Shown piece after piece: positions 21,201 through 25,604 of a stretch of 25,818 nucleotides of DNA. This DNA is from a virus, in the IMG/VR virus record IMGVR_UViG_3300020446_001464, positions 1 through 25,818 of that record. One strand, given 5' to 3'. The notes beneath the pieces were generated by a model that had not been told where the DNA came from, made no database searches, and saw nothing but the letters and a program-made list of their open reading frames with translations. The translations under genes were made by a program, and so were the position numbers. Every line of letters starts with the position of its first letter. Positions within the stretch are counted from its first letter, which is position 1.

Positions 21201-22418
21201 AAACACACCTTGAATCAAATCACGGTCACTATATCCGACAAATAGAGAAATTTTATAGAAACTTTTACCACCTCTTCTTAATATTTCAACTTCTGAAACT
21301 GAACCATTTGTTTCAATATCTGTTGATTTAAAAATGGTTTGTCCAACTAAATTTGATGGTTGTCCTGTTGGTGTAATTAAATCTGCTACAATTACTTCTC
21401 TTCTTATGAACTCTGCAGATGATGGTTTTATAAGATTTCCTTCAAGATCTAAGATTGTCGCCTCAACACCAAATAATACTTTAAATAAAATTTTTATAGA
21501 TTCCTCTATACCTTTTGATTGATAGAATGAACGTGAAAATTTTATAAAGTTTCCTACATCCAAATCAGATGTAAAAGTTTGATTTTCTAATCCTGGTAAA
21601 AATGTTTTCTTTAATTTTTTAAAAAATTCTTGAATGAATAATACTGAAAGATTAACTATAGTCGAATCTTTTAAGTGAGATGATGATTTTGTTTCTTCAA
21701 ATTTTAAACTCTCTCTGTTAATATCAAGTAATGACGATGATATTCCAACATTATATCCTGTAATACCACTGAACCCACGTACACAACCAGTAAAGAAGAA
21801 TCTCTCATGAGTGAATGTAAACGCACCTTTTACAGGATTTTGATTTGATACTCCTTGAGCTGAAGTTGAAACAATTGGTCTATCAACTATTATTGTATTA
21901 TTACCAATACTTAAGACTCTTGTTCCATTTTGAACTGTAATAGTATCATTAATAGTATCATCAACTGATGATAAACTCACAATATCATTTACACTAACAT
22001 TATTAGTTGATATATTTCGTATAGTTCTATCAGATGCAAATGTGAGACTACCATTATGTGTTGCGACATCTGTTTCGGTTTTTTCCTTTCCAGTATAAGT
22101 TACAATTTCATTATCAATCTTTAACAATCCATATTCAGAAGGAAATCCTTTTGAGTTAGGTACTTCTATGGTTGTATCAGTTTCAGATATATCTTCCGAT
22201 AAACTTGTTTCACCAAAAACTACTTCGGGTACTAAGTTATCAGATTTTAAATATTGATCGAAATTACTTATTAAATCAGTAGCACCACCCTGAAATTCTT
22301 GTGATATAAAATATTGTTTTAAAAATTCAGTCGCTTTTGGAAAATCAGTTACCAAAAATTCTGGTAATTGATTCTCAATAATTGTATTGACTTTTATTCT
22401 CTTGTCAATTTGTGACAT
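9252..22418 (-). CDS. Giant 4388-aa modular virion protein at the gene 7 position (probable baseplate wedge/fibre)
   Basis: One uninterrupted 13.2-kb frame between gp6 and gp8, where T4 has gene 7 (1032 aa, wedge). Residues 1-40 (MSQIDKRIKVNTIIENQLPE, then DFPKATEFLKQYF) and a helical region near 239-346 (including FIQEFFKKLKKTFLPG and GIEESIKILFKVLFG) look like a conserved base. An 'E-x-V-x-Y' module near 90-220 splits them. The rest is almost all short beta-type modules. G-x-GY repeats lie near 839-885, 1036-1054, 1173-1291, 1519-1561, 2168-2266, 3706-3750 and 4123-4206. 'H-x-F-x-TG' modules lie near 940, 1073, 1763, 1880, 1940, 3082 and 3640. A YHYH-like domain lies near 1347-1463, a second 'E-Y-V...RG' module near 3219-3299, and a cysteine/'HPYPR' module near 3655-3680. 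Many VGIGTT-like turns recur. The C-terminus holds FPTIQR and RGLRSSGAIRVFGL. The start is supported by GAGAGG nine bases upstream. That it does the gp7 job is inferred from position only; it may be a wedge-fibre fusion. Confidence 0.85.
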   Translation of the reverse strand: MSQIDKRIKVNTIIENQLPEFLVTDFPKATEFLKQYFISQEFQGGATDLISNFDQYLKSDNLVPEVVFGETSLSEDISETDTTIEVPNSKGFPSEYGLLKIDNEIVTYTGKEKTETDVATHNGSLTFASDRTIRNISTNNVSVNDIVSLSSVDDTINDTITVQNGTRVLSIGNNTIIVDRPIVSTSAQGVSNQNPVKGAFTFTHERFFFTGCVRGFSGITGYNVGISSSLLDINRESLKFEETKSSSHLKDSTIVNLSVLFIQEFFKKLKKTFLPGLENQTFTSDLDVGNFIKFSRSFYQSKGIEESIKILFKVLFGVEATILDLEGNLIKPSSAEFIRREVIVADLITPTGQPSNLVGQTIFKSTDIETNGSVSEVEILRRGGKSFYKISLFVGYSDRDLIQGVFTIPGKTKSLEDVSIGSSIISVDSTVGFAKTGTLISGSNNQIDYTSKTVNQFFGCSGVKSLISAADDIRTNETIFGYENGDLSKRIDLRITGVLNELVPISDINLVEEGENVFVKNVGEKIQNDSLNYKQIFANSWIYNTSSRFNVGVDSSNFILEQDIDKAFLKVGDTFDILNRNEQVGVGSGTIDTITFGTHTISSVNIAGFTQNPNQLYDIRRRIEKVSSSGVPLENGNDKIIGNVLNVYVDGETDGYVASNSLPTYDITANVIEEVLVGSTDNGLEGRNPLDGNYSIISFEPPPNSDIKFIQGDQVVYKPDGPNLGGLETGRSYFVDPVVPGPNQNKSKIKLYNSLSQIGTASTVQITAGVSTTTNHRFILKKHESAVLKADRILRKFPLNQNLFVPSKQEKTSTEIGILINGVQLRSPISDDQIFFGPLESIDLLNGGEGYDIINPPIIGIQTSSGGVAATADPIIQGSVKSVFVDPQNFDVAEVTNISLTGGNGRGCILQPILGERDRFISFDSRNIVFGGGVDINDETITFLTEHNLENGQLVYYNSNGNTPIGIGPAYNALNTVTDTLSDGDPYFVRVVNPKTVRIFNTKVDAVFGTTGINTVGLSTDTSASGIHRFRTETKKTLITVKVLNEGSGYTYRKLKVKPTGITTSSDTVNYKNHGFSSGEIVEYSTETTAIQGMSTTTSYLVKKLDDDSFKLAEAGIGGTSTTNFDRGNFVNFKSNGTGFQIFEYPKIKVNINVSYGSTVTGDIIITPVVTGNLIGAYLSEEGTKYGSVTLNKEVTPKITIINGEKAELKPVIIDGRIIDVNVVNRGRDYNSDPELRVITAGEGAGAVVRPVVENGQIIDAIVTNGGIGYDPSTTEVRAFSRGVRGSFGARVRALTLNSTKRFGDSLLTTKGDALTFGVLSYSQDIAKKFENTFTETGSNQFNQITGHSPIIGWAYDGNPIYGPFGYSKADDINSPLKIISTSYVTDITSVPDRPSGYEAGFFVEDHKFNNSGDLDIHNGRFCKTPEFPNGIYAYFTSVGLGTNTNRLEGVYPYFIGNTYRSPFISENQTLDQNFDFNSTNLRRNTFPYAVDEPSSDNDFIIESYEDVRQLTKIESVNTGTVDSLTILSGGEGYKVGDFTIFDDTNTNGSGFRAEVSEIVGLGVSRIDTTTTTFENAVFEWKSGNEVVAKYLPFIEVNNGDNVTISGFSSSILNLGGTYKVGVTTHRTSLEQAMLVSNGAVIQDVHLSQIPNTVAIGGSIRVGSGNTSDTEMLKVLDIFDQTRVVRVLRNIGIAHTRGSNVDILTNEISIPAKTNKFVSVADDIVYFNGPQSVGVGTTSGGAIEVETVVGNIKKMISIPTRTIRIPNHPFKTGQALILNKRAGALRFDVGTTPNVTQFKLPLLGQNSTEVFVINKGPDNIGLVTTRVGIGSTGEGLFFYSKGSVTGINSGSYFFESQKEKLTGDIDKVVTTVSTNVSAANTTTHNLKNNDIVTLNVVPNISVGIGTTTPVSVIYNSEFDKLIVNPVSFTSSNVGTNEIEITDHNFKTGDKVFYDGGATGIETGAYFIYEINSSKFNLVQTIIDLNSDPVRIVPITANTGGNQTIGLINPRIDVVRNSKLKFGLSNTSLAGFDFKIFYDKNLTNEYFSSQDSSSFNVGTAGTIGIGTNNTDPDGASLEINYSESTPGRLFYGLTKGGFISTADTEVSNYSEIRFINSKYNGEYQISNVSDDTFDVSPTVPEFSSYTSEQCDILEYSTQSKDVIGAIKKLDIISSGFNYKKLPKFRTVSSVSGNNANIIPSSRTIGRIKKVRIADIGYEYSADKTLSPEAFVSPVLNLDNLDVISNVEILSGGNKYVSPPKLIVFNPVSNTVVDSQSLLAKAPNQTVSKVDIVADISGLESVVHKIVAINNTNGIGINSVQTSNSGVVTCFLETPINNFNIQPFAKGDEIFVEGIQRVGESGITTQGGISTTTTVEGEGFNSDNHNYSFFNVDDYIVGVQNILKFSVAGVTTNAGIAKTFQSGYASLINRKDLPVIQPIQTRGVFEVNESLIVDNTITDLKVTEIREDYIKIDGKFRVKKGDIIRGDVTNVAAQITNIIGNAAQFNTNYSNRQEYGWLDNIGKLNEDVQVTPNNDYYQNLSYSVKSTVEWDKFVNSVNSLVHPSGLKNFADTAIVSQTNVGIGTSLDSNQLIVLDVLNVLELNDKQRVDAINNFDVVRDFDTLENETKSKFLTFKTRNLTDFTRCKTNRVLLHDDISDTFSSDGFESNSTVIEPLKTDIAKYLIQIVDPDTSDTQFNELVILTTEKNALLFDKSENFTSVKLGDYSTQILNSGTKNLVFTPTEPFTKDHDIKIIKTEFNTDLIGINTTAIGNINLTGVNVGIGSTTVGITTNTIVEYSKTNFNSLYASIFVQDSVTKEVNYSEVIVDFDGSDTTIAETYVDTQPGVSNSIVGIITAKFENNLIKLQCENDRVNTLDVRANIVGLGTTTTGISTFRYLVAGQPEGTERSARYESGYATGTSSTITFATLNKNIDSSAKSIVRVSCGETSAVHQIIALRDADDILTVQYPFVSAGSTTGIGTFGGEISGDDINLRFYPDAEFNSLIEVQSFNQILYTSSDFDNEPPKLTYGTVDQSVFLSTYDGASGLRANKKDFELKHEGTPIYSKTFNPSNTTGLAKTTGIFTIPNHFFNTNEQLVYKPDSTFIGIAGTAVSIGSTQNIAGIVTDQLPSTVFVKVIDENQFQLFTRPEYVSSGAAVTFTGNGGGNAHKLSMTKPLTKTIIGLDGVVQTPINFTNLAFSLGVFDGFTHNSNIGIGLSQFVLSGISSIQPRDFLKINDEYVLVTEVGFSSTPQGIINDATDVSLGISTLPVVKVRRGQLGIAATSHVANDPVQLHRGSFNIVESKVFFAEPPKGNARSRRDETNLPFVRSKFSGRTFLRSDYTTNMLFDDLSDNFTGIGKTYTLTVGGANTSAGVGVGNGVLFINGIFQTPKTVNNTGNNYEFSSDPIAGISTVEFTGITSTNGDLIVSEFDINQNQVPRGGLIVSLGSTPGLGYAPLQGAKVKAFKNASGGITSVVGIATSSGFNLGIQTAAYDNITGIITVTTDIVHGFGLERPNMVKLNNLNFNITGVGATLFANHDRSLFVVGIVSDRTFEVKAGVQTQNWVYTGGGNTFEFFEDLTFGSGYRGGSVAVGVTDQAYEHRFVSSGIGSIKKGNFAATGANVFTATNAVYTSHTGTLVLTIPNHGLTTSDTIGIDTGGLVFKCSKDNFFSDHPYPRAVSKTSFPNSDPIAGIVTGIGATTLNTITLNAGVGGGAGNGAVVEATVGVGGTLSFNIVSAGTSYVNPEIIVPQPNYENMPVIGVSRVGQGPTTDTGKNLLLDLEVGAARTTGIGSTSFEISKFSIVRPGHSFKVGDKFKPVGLVTAAHLSQPIQEFELEVIKTFTDSFSSWQFGELDFIDSIKNLQDGARRRFPLVFNGQLLSFEKDPNDSRSQLIDLNSVLLIFINGVLQIPGENYIFNGGTTFELVEPPRPESSPDLNDHDHVDIFFYKGQDGVDVDTADVFESVKIGDELRVFKDNTGITTSQQQERTNYNILSAKLIETELYTELGIDETNEKPVRWTKQKVDLVINGRKVDKSREILEPQIYPTAKIIGDFTTSSGIGGANGIFVDDAEVFFYEKGTHLSATTPNETDGDYNLTFDTVDALVTSGEINVAAAATAIVSIAGTISGLSITEAGSGYTGTVNIGIEAPIGIEKFVGLGTTATATATITNGKITSTTIVNPGAGYTFTNPPSVIIELPPFKFEKITSIDDVEGFTGIITGISTTTVGTQSALKFFFHADKPAGTLLQGYPVFITDTKVGNGITSVDTHNSSIVGIGSTFLDNIYKVHSVTTDGAENGQIVCNIQNGQITGVGAGITGNFDPAQAGISTVLGRITWGRLYNLSRDSNPVSIAVTGLTVNSGLDTFPTIQRKNFSPASLRGLRSSGAIRVFGL
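9800..10050 (-). repeat. C-terminal pair of G-x-GY modules in giant gene
   Basis: Codes for residues about 4123-4206. Two copies face each other: LSITEAGSGYTG ... then a GT-rich stretch and NGKITSTTIVNPGAGYTF followed by NPPSVII. The pattern (short strand, turn with G-x-G-Y, Pro-rich strand, then a T/A-rich 'GxGxxAxAxxxNGxI' strand) recurs at least seven times in this protein and also in gp8 (8360-8545) and the DUF4815 protein (about 1740-1910). It is a repeat at protein level; the DNA copies have diverged. Confidence 0.7.
18025..18380 (-). other. YHYH-like domain inside the giant protein
   Basis: About residues 1347-1463 of the 4388-aa protein. Visible landmarks in order are GHSPIIGWAYDGNPIYGPFG, then a Pro/Gly-rich stretch with SVPDRPSGYEAG, then LDIHNGRF, FPNGIYAYF and GVYPYFIG. 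The G-W-A-Y-D-G-x-P-I-Y-G-P-x-G-Y signature, the conserved D-x-H-N-G-R-F and the Y-P-Y-F end are what I know from the YHYH family of secreted or virion-associated proteins. Its biochemical role is not established to my knowledge. It is the only stretch in the central part of this protein that looks like a compact domain rather than a short repeat, so it may be the functional head of a fibre. Confidence 0.75.
18545..18900 (-). repeat. Tandem cluster of G-x-GY/R-x-Y modules in giant gene
   Basis: Codes for residues about 1173-1291, just before the YHYH-like domain. Successive units read SEEGTKYGS, then NGEKAELKPVIIDGRIIDV, VNRGRDYNSDPEL, then GAGAVVRPVVENGQIIDAI and VTNGGIGYDPSTTEV. The two 'xxxV-x-NG-x-IIDx' strands are near copies of each other, which indicates local tandem duplication of one module of about 50 residues. 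Confidence 0.7.
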
Positions 22419-22421
22419 AAA

Positions 22422-24368
22422 TTATTTCCTCTCTAAATCTCCATTATGATAACTGGAGGTATAATAATCTCTCTGGAATACAACTCCTGATACATCTTCT
22501 CCTGATGCGATAACGTCCTTAACCATATTTATGGTACTATTTGAAACGTCAAAATCAAGATAAAGATCCTTCAATCCTATTACATCATTTGATTCAGGAC
22601 ATGCTTGAACCTCGATAATATTATTTTGTGCAGATGTTGATGTAATATTGATTGTATTTAATATGACTTCACCTTTTTTATAATCAACCATTCCAGCACT
22701 TTTGACTATAATTACCTGTTGACCTTTATTATTTTTAGATACTACACTTAACACTCCTTTCATACTACCATCAAGATTTCCAGATGCATCTTTATTTGGA
22801 ACATCTGTTAGAAATGCTGTTTGATTAAATCCATTAATTGTAAAACCTGTGCTTTTTATATTAAATCCTTCAGGTTTAATGTAAAACTGATTACCAAAAC
22901 ATAATTCATATTGGGCAAATTGATTTAGAAGTGCCTTTAAATCTCTTCTTATTTTGACTTTAGTAATATTTGATGTAATGCCATTATCAACTCTATCAAT
23001 TAATATGTTTATTTTACTGTATTTGAATCTACCACCAAACTTATTAATCTCCACATTTTTTGAATAATCATTTAATGCTGTAATAACTTCAGTTCTCAAT
23101 TGTTGAGCAGAAGCAACTTGAGTTGGATTATAATAAACAGTAGTATCTAATTCTACATATAGTATCTTTAAATCAACAATCTCAGAATTAATACCAGCGA
23201 TAGCGTAATTTTTTAATTTATTTTTTATTTGAGTCTTGTCAAAATCTGATACAAATGAACCATTTTTTGGTTTAATACTAATTTGAACTTGACCAAATTT
23301 AGGAGGATCTAATTCCTCTCCTCCAACGACAGCAACTGATTCTGTTTGAGGATAAATTGTTGATATTATTGTCTCATAATCTCTAGGTGTAACTGCTCTA
23401 TATTGTGCTGAGTAAAGTCTAGGTGCAAAATACTTAATAGAAGACACATCTTCTACTTCAGCACCATTAGAAGCGTTTGTAACGGTAGTGACTGTTACAT
23501 TATCATTAGGTGTAAATAATGTTCCATCATCCTTCGTAAACGAACCTTGGAAACTAAAATTGGATGCACCATTACCACCCTCTCCCTCTGTCACAATATA
23601 TTTTACAGTGATAGTTGAATTATTTTCTAACTTTTTACCAAAGAAACCGTCACCAAATAATATTTCGTATTTTTCGTCTTGAACTTCTTGTGCAAGGAAT
23701 ATTTCAGAATTTTTAGTCAGACTCAATATATTATCAACCATCGAAAATTTTCGACCTAATCCAGTTTCATCGATTCCCTTTACAAATACTCTTAATGTTG
23801 AACTATCAATATTTGGACTATCGATGATGAATCTTTGATCTTTTGAATTATCAACAAGATAAACTCTCTGAAGATAAGTTCCTTCAAAAATGCTTATTGG
23901 ATCATCAAATTCTGCAAAAGATGTCCCTCCTATATCTCTTACTCTTGTTGAAGTAATTTCATCTGGTATTGAAAAACGAAAAGTTGTGTTTTCTTGATTA
24001 CCAACACAAACGAGACCTGGTTGGAGTGTTAAAAACCTTGGAGTCGAGTCATTTGTTGTTCCTAAGTTTATACTACCAATATTAACTTCAGCGATTGCAG
24101 CGGTTTTTGAACGGGGTACATAACCTATGTTACGTGCTAATGATACAACATTCTCTCTTATGGTCGCAGAATCGAGAAAAGACTCATTTGCAACTAAGTT
24201 TGCATTAAATGAGTTGATATATGTATTATAAGCAAGAGTATCAATTAAAACCGAGAAATTAGAACCTTCAAAATCAAAATCTGAAAAATTTGAGTTTGAA
24301 CGAAGGAAATCTTTTATTTGTGCTTTGATTTGATCAAAGTCTAAACTAGTAAACTGTGTAAAGGGCAT
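22422..24368 (-). CDS. 6: Baseplate wedge subunit, T4 gp6-like (baseplate J family)
   Basis: 648 aa, close to T4 gp6 (660 aa), which forms the dimeric ring of the wedge that holds the baseplate together with gp25, gp53 and gp7. The N-terminus (MPFTQFTSLDFDQIKAQIKD, then FEGSNFSVLIDTLAYNTYIN, NESFLDSATIRENV and ARNIGYVPRS) is the typical gp6/J-like opening of marine T4-like phages. A central segment has EILFGDGFFGKKL (about 231-243) and RAVTPRDYETIISTIYPQTE (about 325-344), which is the conserved core of this family. The gene starts 1 base after the gp25 stop with only GAGA as a possible ribosome site, so translation is probably coupled to gp25. Its stop lies 3 bases before the start of the giant gene, inside that gene's leader. 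Confidence 0.9.
   Translation of the reverse strand: MPFTQFTSLDFDQIKAQIKDFLRSNSNFSDFDFEGSNFSVLIDTLAYNTYINSFNANLVANESFLDSATIRENVVSLARNIGYVPRSKTAAIAEVNIGSINLGTTNDSTPRFLTLQPGLVCVGNQENTTFRFSIPDEITSTRVRDIGGTSFAEFDDPISIFEGTYLQRVYLVDNSKDQRFIIDSPNIDSSTLRVFVKGIDETGLGRKFSMVDNILSLTKNSEIFLAQEVQDEKYEILFGDGFFGKKLENNSTITVKYIVTEGEGGNGASNFSFQGSFTKDDGTLFTPNDNVTVTTVTNASNGAEVEDVSSIKYFAPRLYSAQYRAVTPRDYETIISTIYPQTESVAVVGGEELDPPKFGQVQISIKPKNGSFVSDFDKTQIKNKLKNYAIAGINSEIVDLKILYVELDTTVYYNPTQVASAQQLRTEVITALNDYSKNVEINKFGGRFKYSKINILIDRVDNGITSNITKVKIRRDLKALLNQFAQYELCFGNQFYIKPEGFNIKSTGFTINGFNQTAFLTDVPNKDASGNLDGSMKGVLSVVSKNNKGQQVIIVKSAGMVDYKKGEVILNTINITSTSAQNNIIEVQACPESNDVIGLKDLYLDFDVSNSTINMVKDVIASGEDVSGVVFQRDYYTSSYHNGDLERK
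22428..22433 (-). promoter_or_regulatory. Strong ribosome binding site for the giant gene
   Basis: The minus strand reads GAGAGG followed by nine bases and the ATG at 22416-22418. It lies inside the last codons of gene 6 (LERK, stop TAA at 22422-22424). It is the clearest Shine-Dalgarno site in the window; the other starts in the region have weak or no such site. It fixes the start of the 4388-aa protein. Confidence 0.7.
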
Positions 24369-24369
24369 A

Positions 24370-24771
24370 TTATCTCGTTGGTTCTAATATGAATGAAAAA
24401 CTTTGAGTAGGTATATCTAAACCTATAATATCAAAAAGCACATTAACTTCAAATTCATTATTATCAGGTGCTGCATTTACCTCAACACCAATCTCTCCTA
24501 CTCTTGGTTCATAGTTTCGGATTGTATTCCGAACCATATCCTCAATTAACATAACAGATGATGCTGAAAAGTTTTCAAATAGCATCTCACGAACATCTGT
24601 ACCTAAATTTGAGTCAAAAAATCTCTCTGTAGGTATTGTTTCAACTAAATTCCTCACTGATCGTACGATTGCTCGCTCATTTGTAAGGACAGTGAGATCT
24701 TTTGTTACTGGATGTACGTCAAAAGACAAACTTATATCCTTAAATGCTCTTGATCTGCGTTGAATCGCCAT
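24370..24771 (-). CDS. 25: Baseplate wedge subunit, gp25/GPW family
   Basis: 133 aa, the usual length of T4 gp25 (132 aa). The family signs are the RSVRNLVETIPTERFF segment (about 37-52), LGTDVREMLFENF (about 56-68) and the EPRVGEIGVEV motif (about 89-99), which is the conserved EPR loop of gp25-like wedge proteins. In T4, gp25 sits in the wedge core and links to the sheath; it was once described as a lysozyme, but its role is structural. It is the first gene after the late promoter at 24790-24797 and precedes gene 6 by 1 base, the expected core wedge pair. Confidence 0.93.
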   Translation of the reverse strand: MAIQRRSRAFKDISLSFDVHPVTKDLTVLTNERAIVRSVRNLVETIPTERFFDSNLGTDVREMLFENFSASSVMLIEDMVRNTIRNYEPRVGEIGVEVNAAPDNNEFEVNVLFDIIGLDIPTQSFSFILEPTR

Positions 24772-24789
24772 TATTAATGCTTTTAGATT

Positions 24790-24797
24790 TATTTATA
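24790..24797 (-). promoter_or_regulatory. T4-type late promoter core upstream of gp25 gene
   Basis: The minus strand reads GGGTATAAATAAATC, again an exact TATAAATA late core, 18 bases before the gp25 ATG and starting 2 bases after the speD TAG stop (24800-24802). With the second copy at 9232-9239 these are the only exact copies I saw at gene boundaries. It separates the baseplate genes from speD and its unknown partners, which could therefore be expressed earlier in infection. No hairpin terminator lies between. Confidence 0.8.
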
Positions 24798-24799
24798 CC

Positions 24800-25153
24800 C
24801 TATCTTGCATAATCTTTCATGACATAATCATCACTATCAAAGTATTCAAGTAACCACCATGCTACTGATCTTGGATTTGTGCCTCCACAAGTGAAAATAT
24901 CAAATGCAACACACCCTTTTTCTGGCCAAGTATGGCATGAAAGGTGACTTTCACCTAAAGAAACAGTGCAAGTGACTCCATATGGGTCAAATTGATGAGT
25001 GTAAACGTTAAGTATCTGCAAATTTTCAGTTTGACATGCTCCAACACACCTTTCTTCAATTTTTTTGACATCATTTAACTTATCAAAGGTAACATTATAC
25101 ACTTCAGCAAGTAGATGTGTGCCCATATGAGCATTTTTAACGTGTTTTTTCAT
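24800..25153 (-). CDS. speD: S-adenosylmethionine decarboxylase proenzyme (SpeD)
   Basis: 117 aa from the chosen start, the size of prokaryotic class 1 enzymes. It removes the carboxyl group of S-adenosylmethionine; the product donates aminopropyl groups for spermidine. The proenzyme cleaves itself at the Glu-Ser bond of LGESHLSCHTWPE to make a pyruvoyl group from Ser69. His74 and Cys89 (in DIFTCGG) match the catalytic His68 and Cys83 of the Thermotoga enzyme with the same spacing (Ser+5, Ser+20). The N-terminus GTHLLAEVYN is typical. The ATG at 25151-25153 gives MKKHVKNAHMGTH; ATGs at 25156 and 25168 or one at 25126 are possible, and the frame extends further only to a TTG. It overlaps the upstream gene by 17 bases. 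speD is a known auxiliary gene of marine cyanophages; all catalytic residues are present, so it should be active. No speE is near. Confidence 0.95.
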   Translation of the reverse strand: MKKHVKNAHMGTHLLAEVYNVTFDKLNDVKKIEERCVGACQTENLQILNVYTHQFDPYGVTCTVSLGESHLSCHTWPEKGCVAFDIFTCGGTNPRSVAWWLLEYFDSDDYVMKDYAR

Positions 25154-25604
25154 CATTAATGATTCCATAGTCTTCTTCGAGTACCTCTTCAAGGTAATTT
25201 TTGTCCCAATAGTCGTAATAATTGGTTTTTGCAAGTTTTTTTCTTGCTTCAGTCAGTTCTTTTCTTGGTTGACAAAGAACTAAGTTATATTTTCCATTAC
25301 TTGTTTGAACTCCTTGTATGTATGTCTTCGTTTTTCCATGATCTGCGATAAATTTATAGTCTGAATAGTTGTGATTATAGTCATCAACAGCATCATATAG
25401 AAATTGTTTGTCAATATCATCTTCAACGATGTAAATAATCACATCATATTCATCATTTGGCATAATTCGACACAATTTTTCTTCAAAAATTGCAAATTTC
25501 GCCTTTGATGCATATGGACATATTGCAAAACTTCCTAATTCTGGTCGAATTTTAGATAATTGACCAATCCAGTGTAAAATATACCTACTCTTCTCGTCTT
25601 TCAT
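25137..25604 (-). CDS. Conserved-looking unknown protein upstream of speD
   Basis: 155 aa from the first ATG (25602-25604, MKDEKSRYILHWIGQL); the frame also offers a GTG at 25637, which I consider less likely because it would overlap the previous gene by 53 bases instead of 20. I do not recognise the family. Visible features are a short alpha/beta N-terminal part with GSFAICPYASKAKFAIFEEK, a hydrophobic strand DVIIYIVEDD, then YIQGVQTSNGKYNLVLCQPR, a helical ARKKLAKTNYYDYWDKNYLE and an acidic C-terminus (EEVLEEDYG). There are three cysteines (in AICPYA, KLCRIM, VLCQPR). The CPYA segment recalls the CPFA motif of DUF1415 proteins, but nothing else seen supports that. It lies between two genes it overlaps, so the three form a coupled unit with speD. 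Confidence 0.75.
   Translation of the reverse strand: MKDEKSRYILHWIGQLSKIRPELGSFAICPYASKAKFAIFEEKLCRIMPNDEYDVIIYIVEDDIDKQFLYDAVDDYNHNYSDYKFIADHGKTKTYIQGVQTSNGKYNLVLCQPRKELTEARKKLAKTNYYDYWDKNYLEEVLEEDYGIINDEKTR

Noticed and set aside
9252-22418. Possibility that the 13.2-kb frame is an artefactual fusion of several genes
   Set aside because: There is no internal stop, no internal late promoter or Shine-Dalgarno site noticed, and module types run continuously across it; composition does not change abruptly.
9252-22418. DNA-level direct repeats or a CRISPR-like array
   Set aside because: Recurring strings are protein-level motifs with varied codons and irregular spacing; no constant repeat-spacer pattern.
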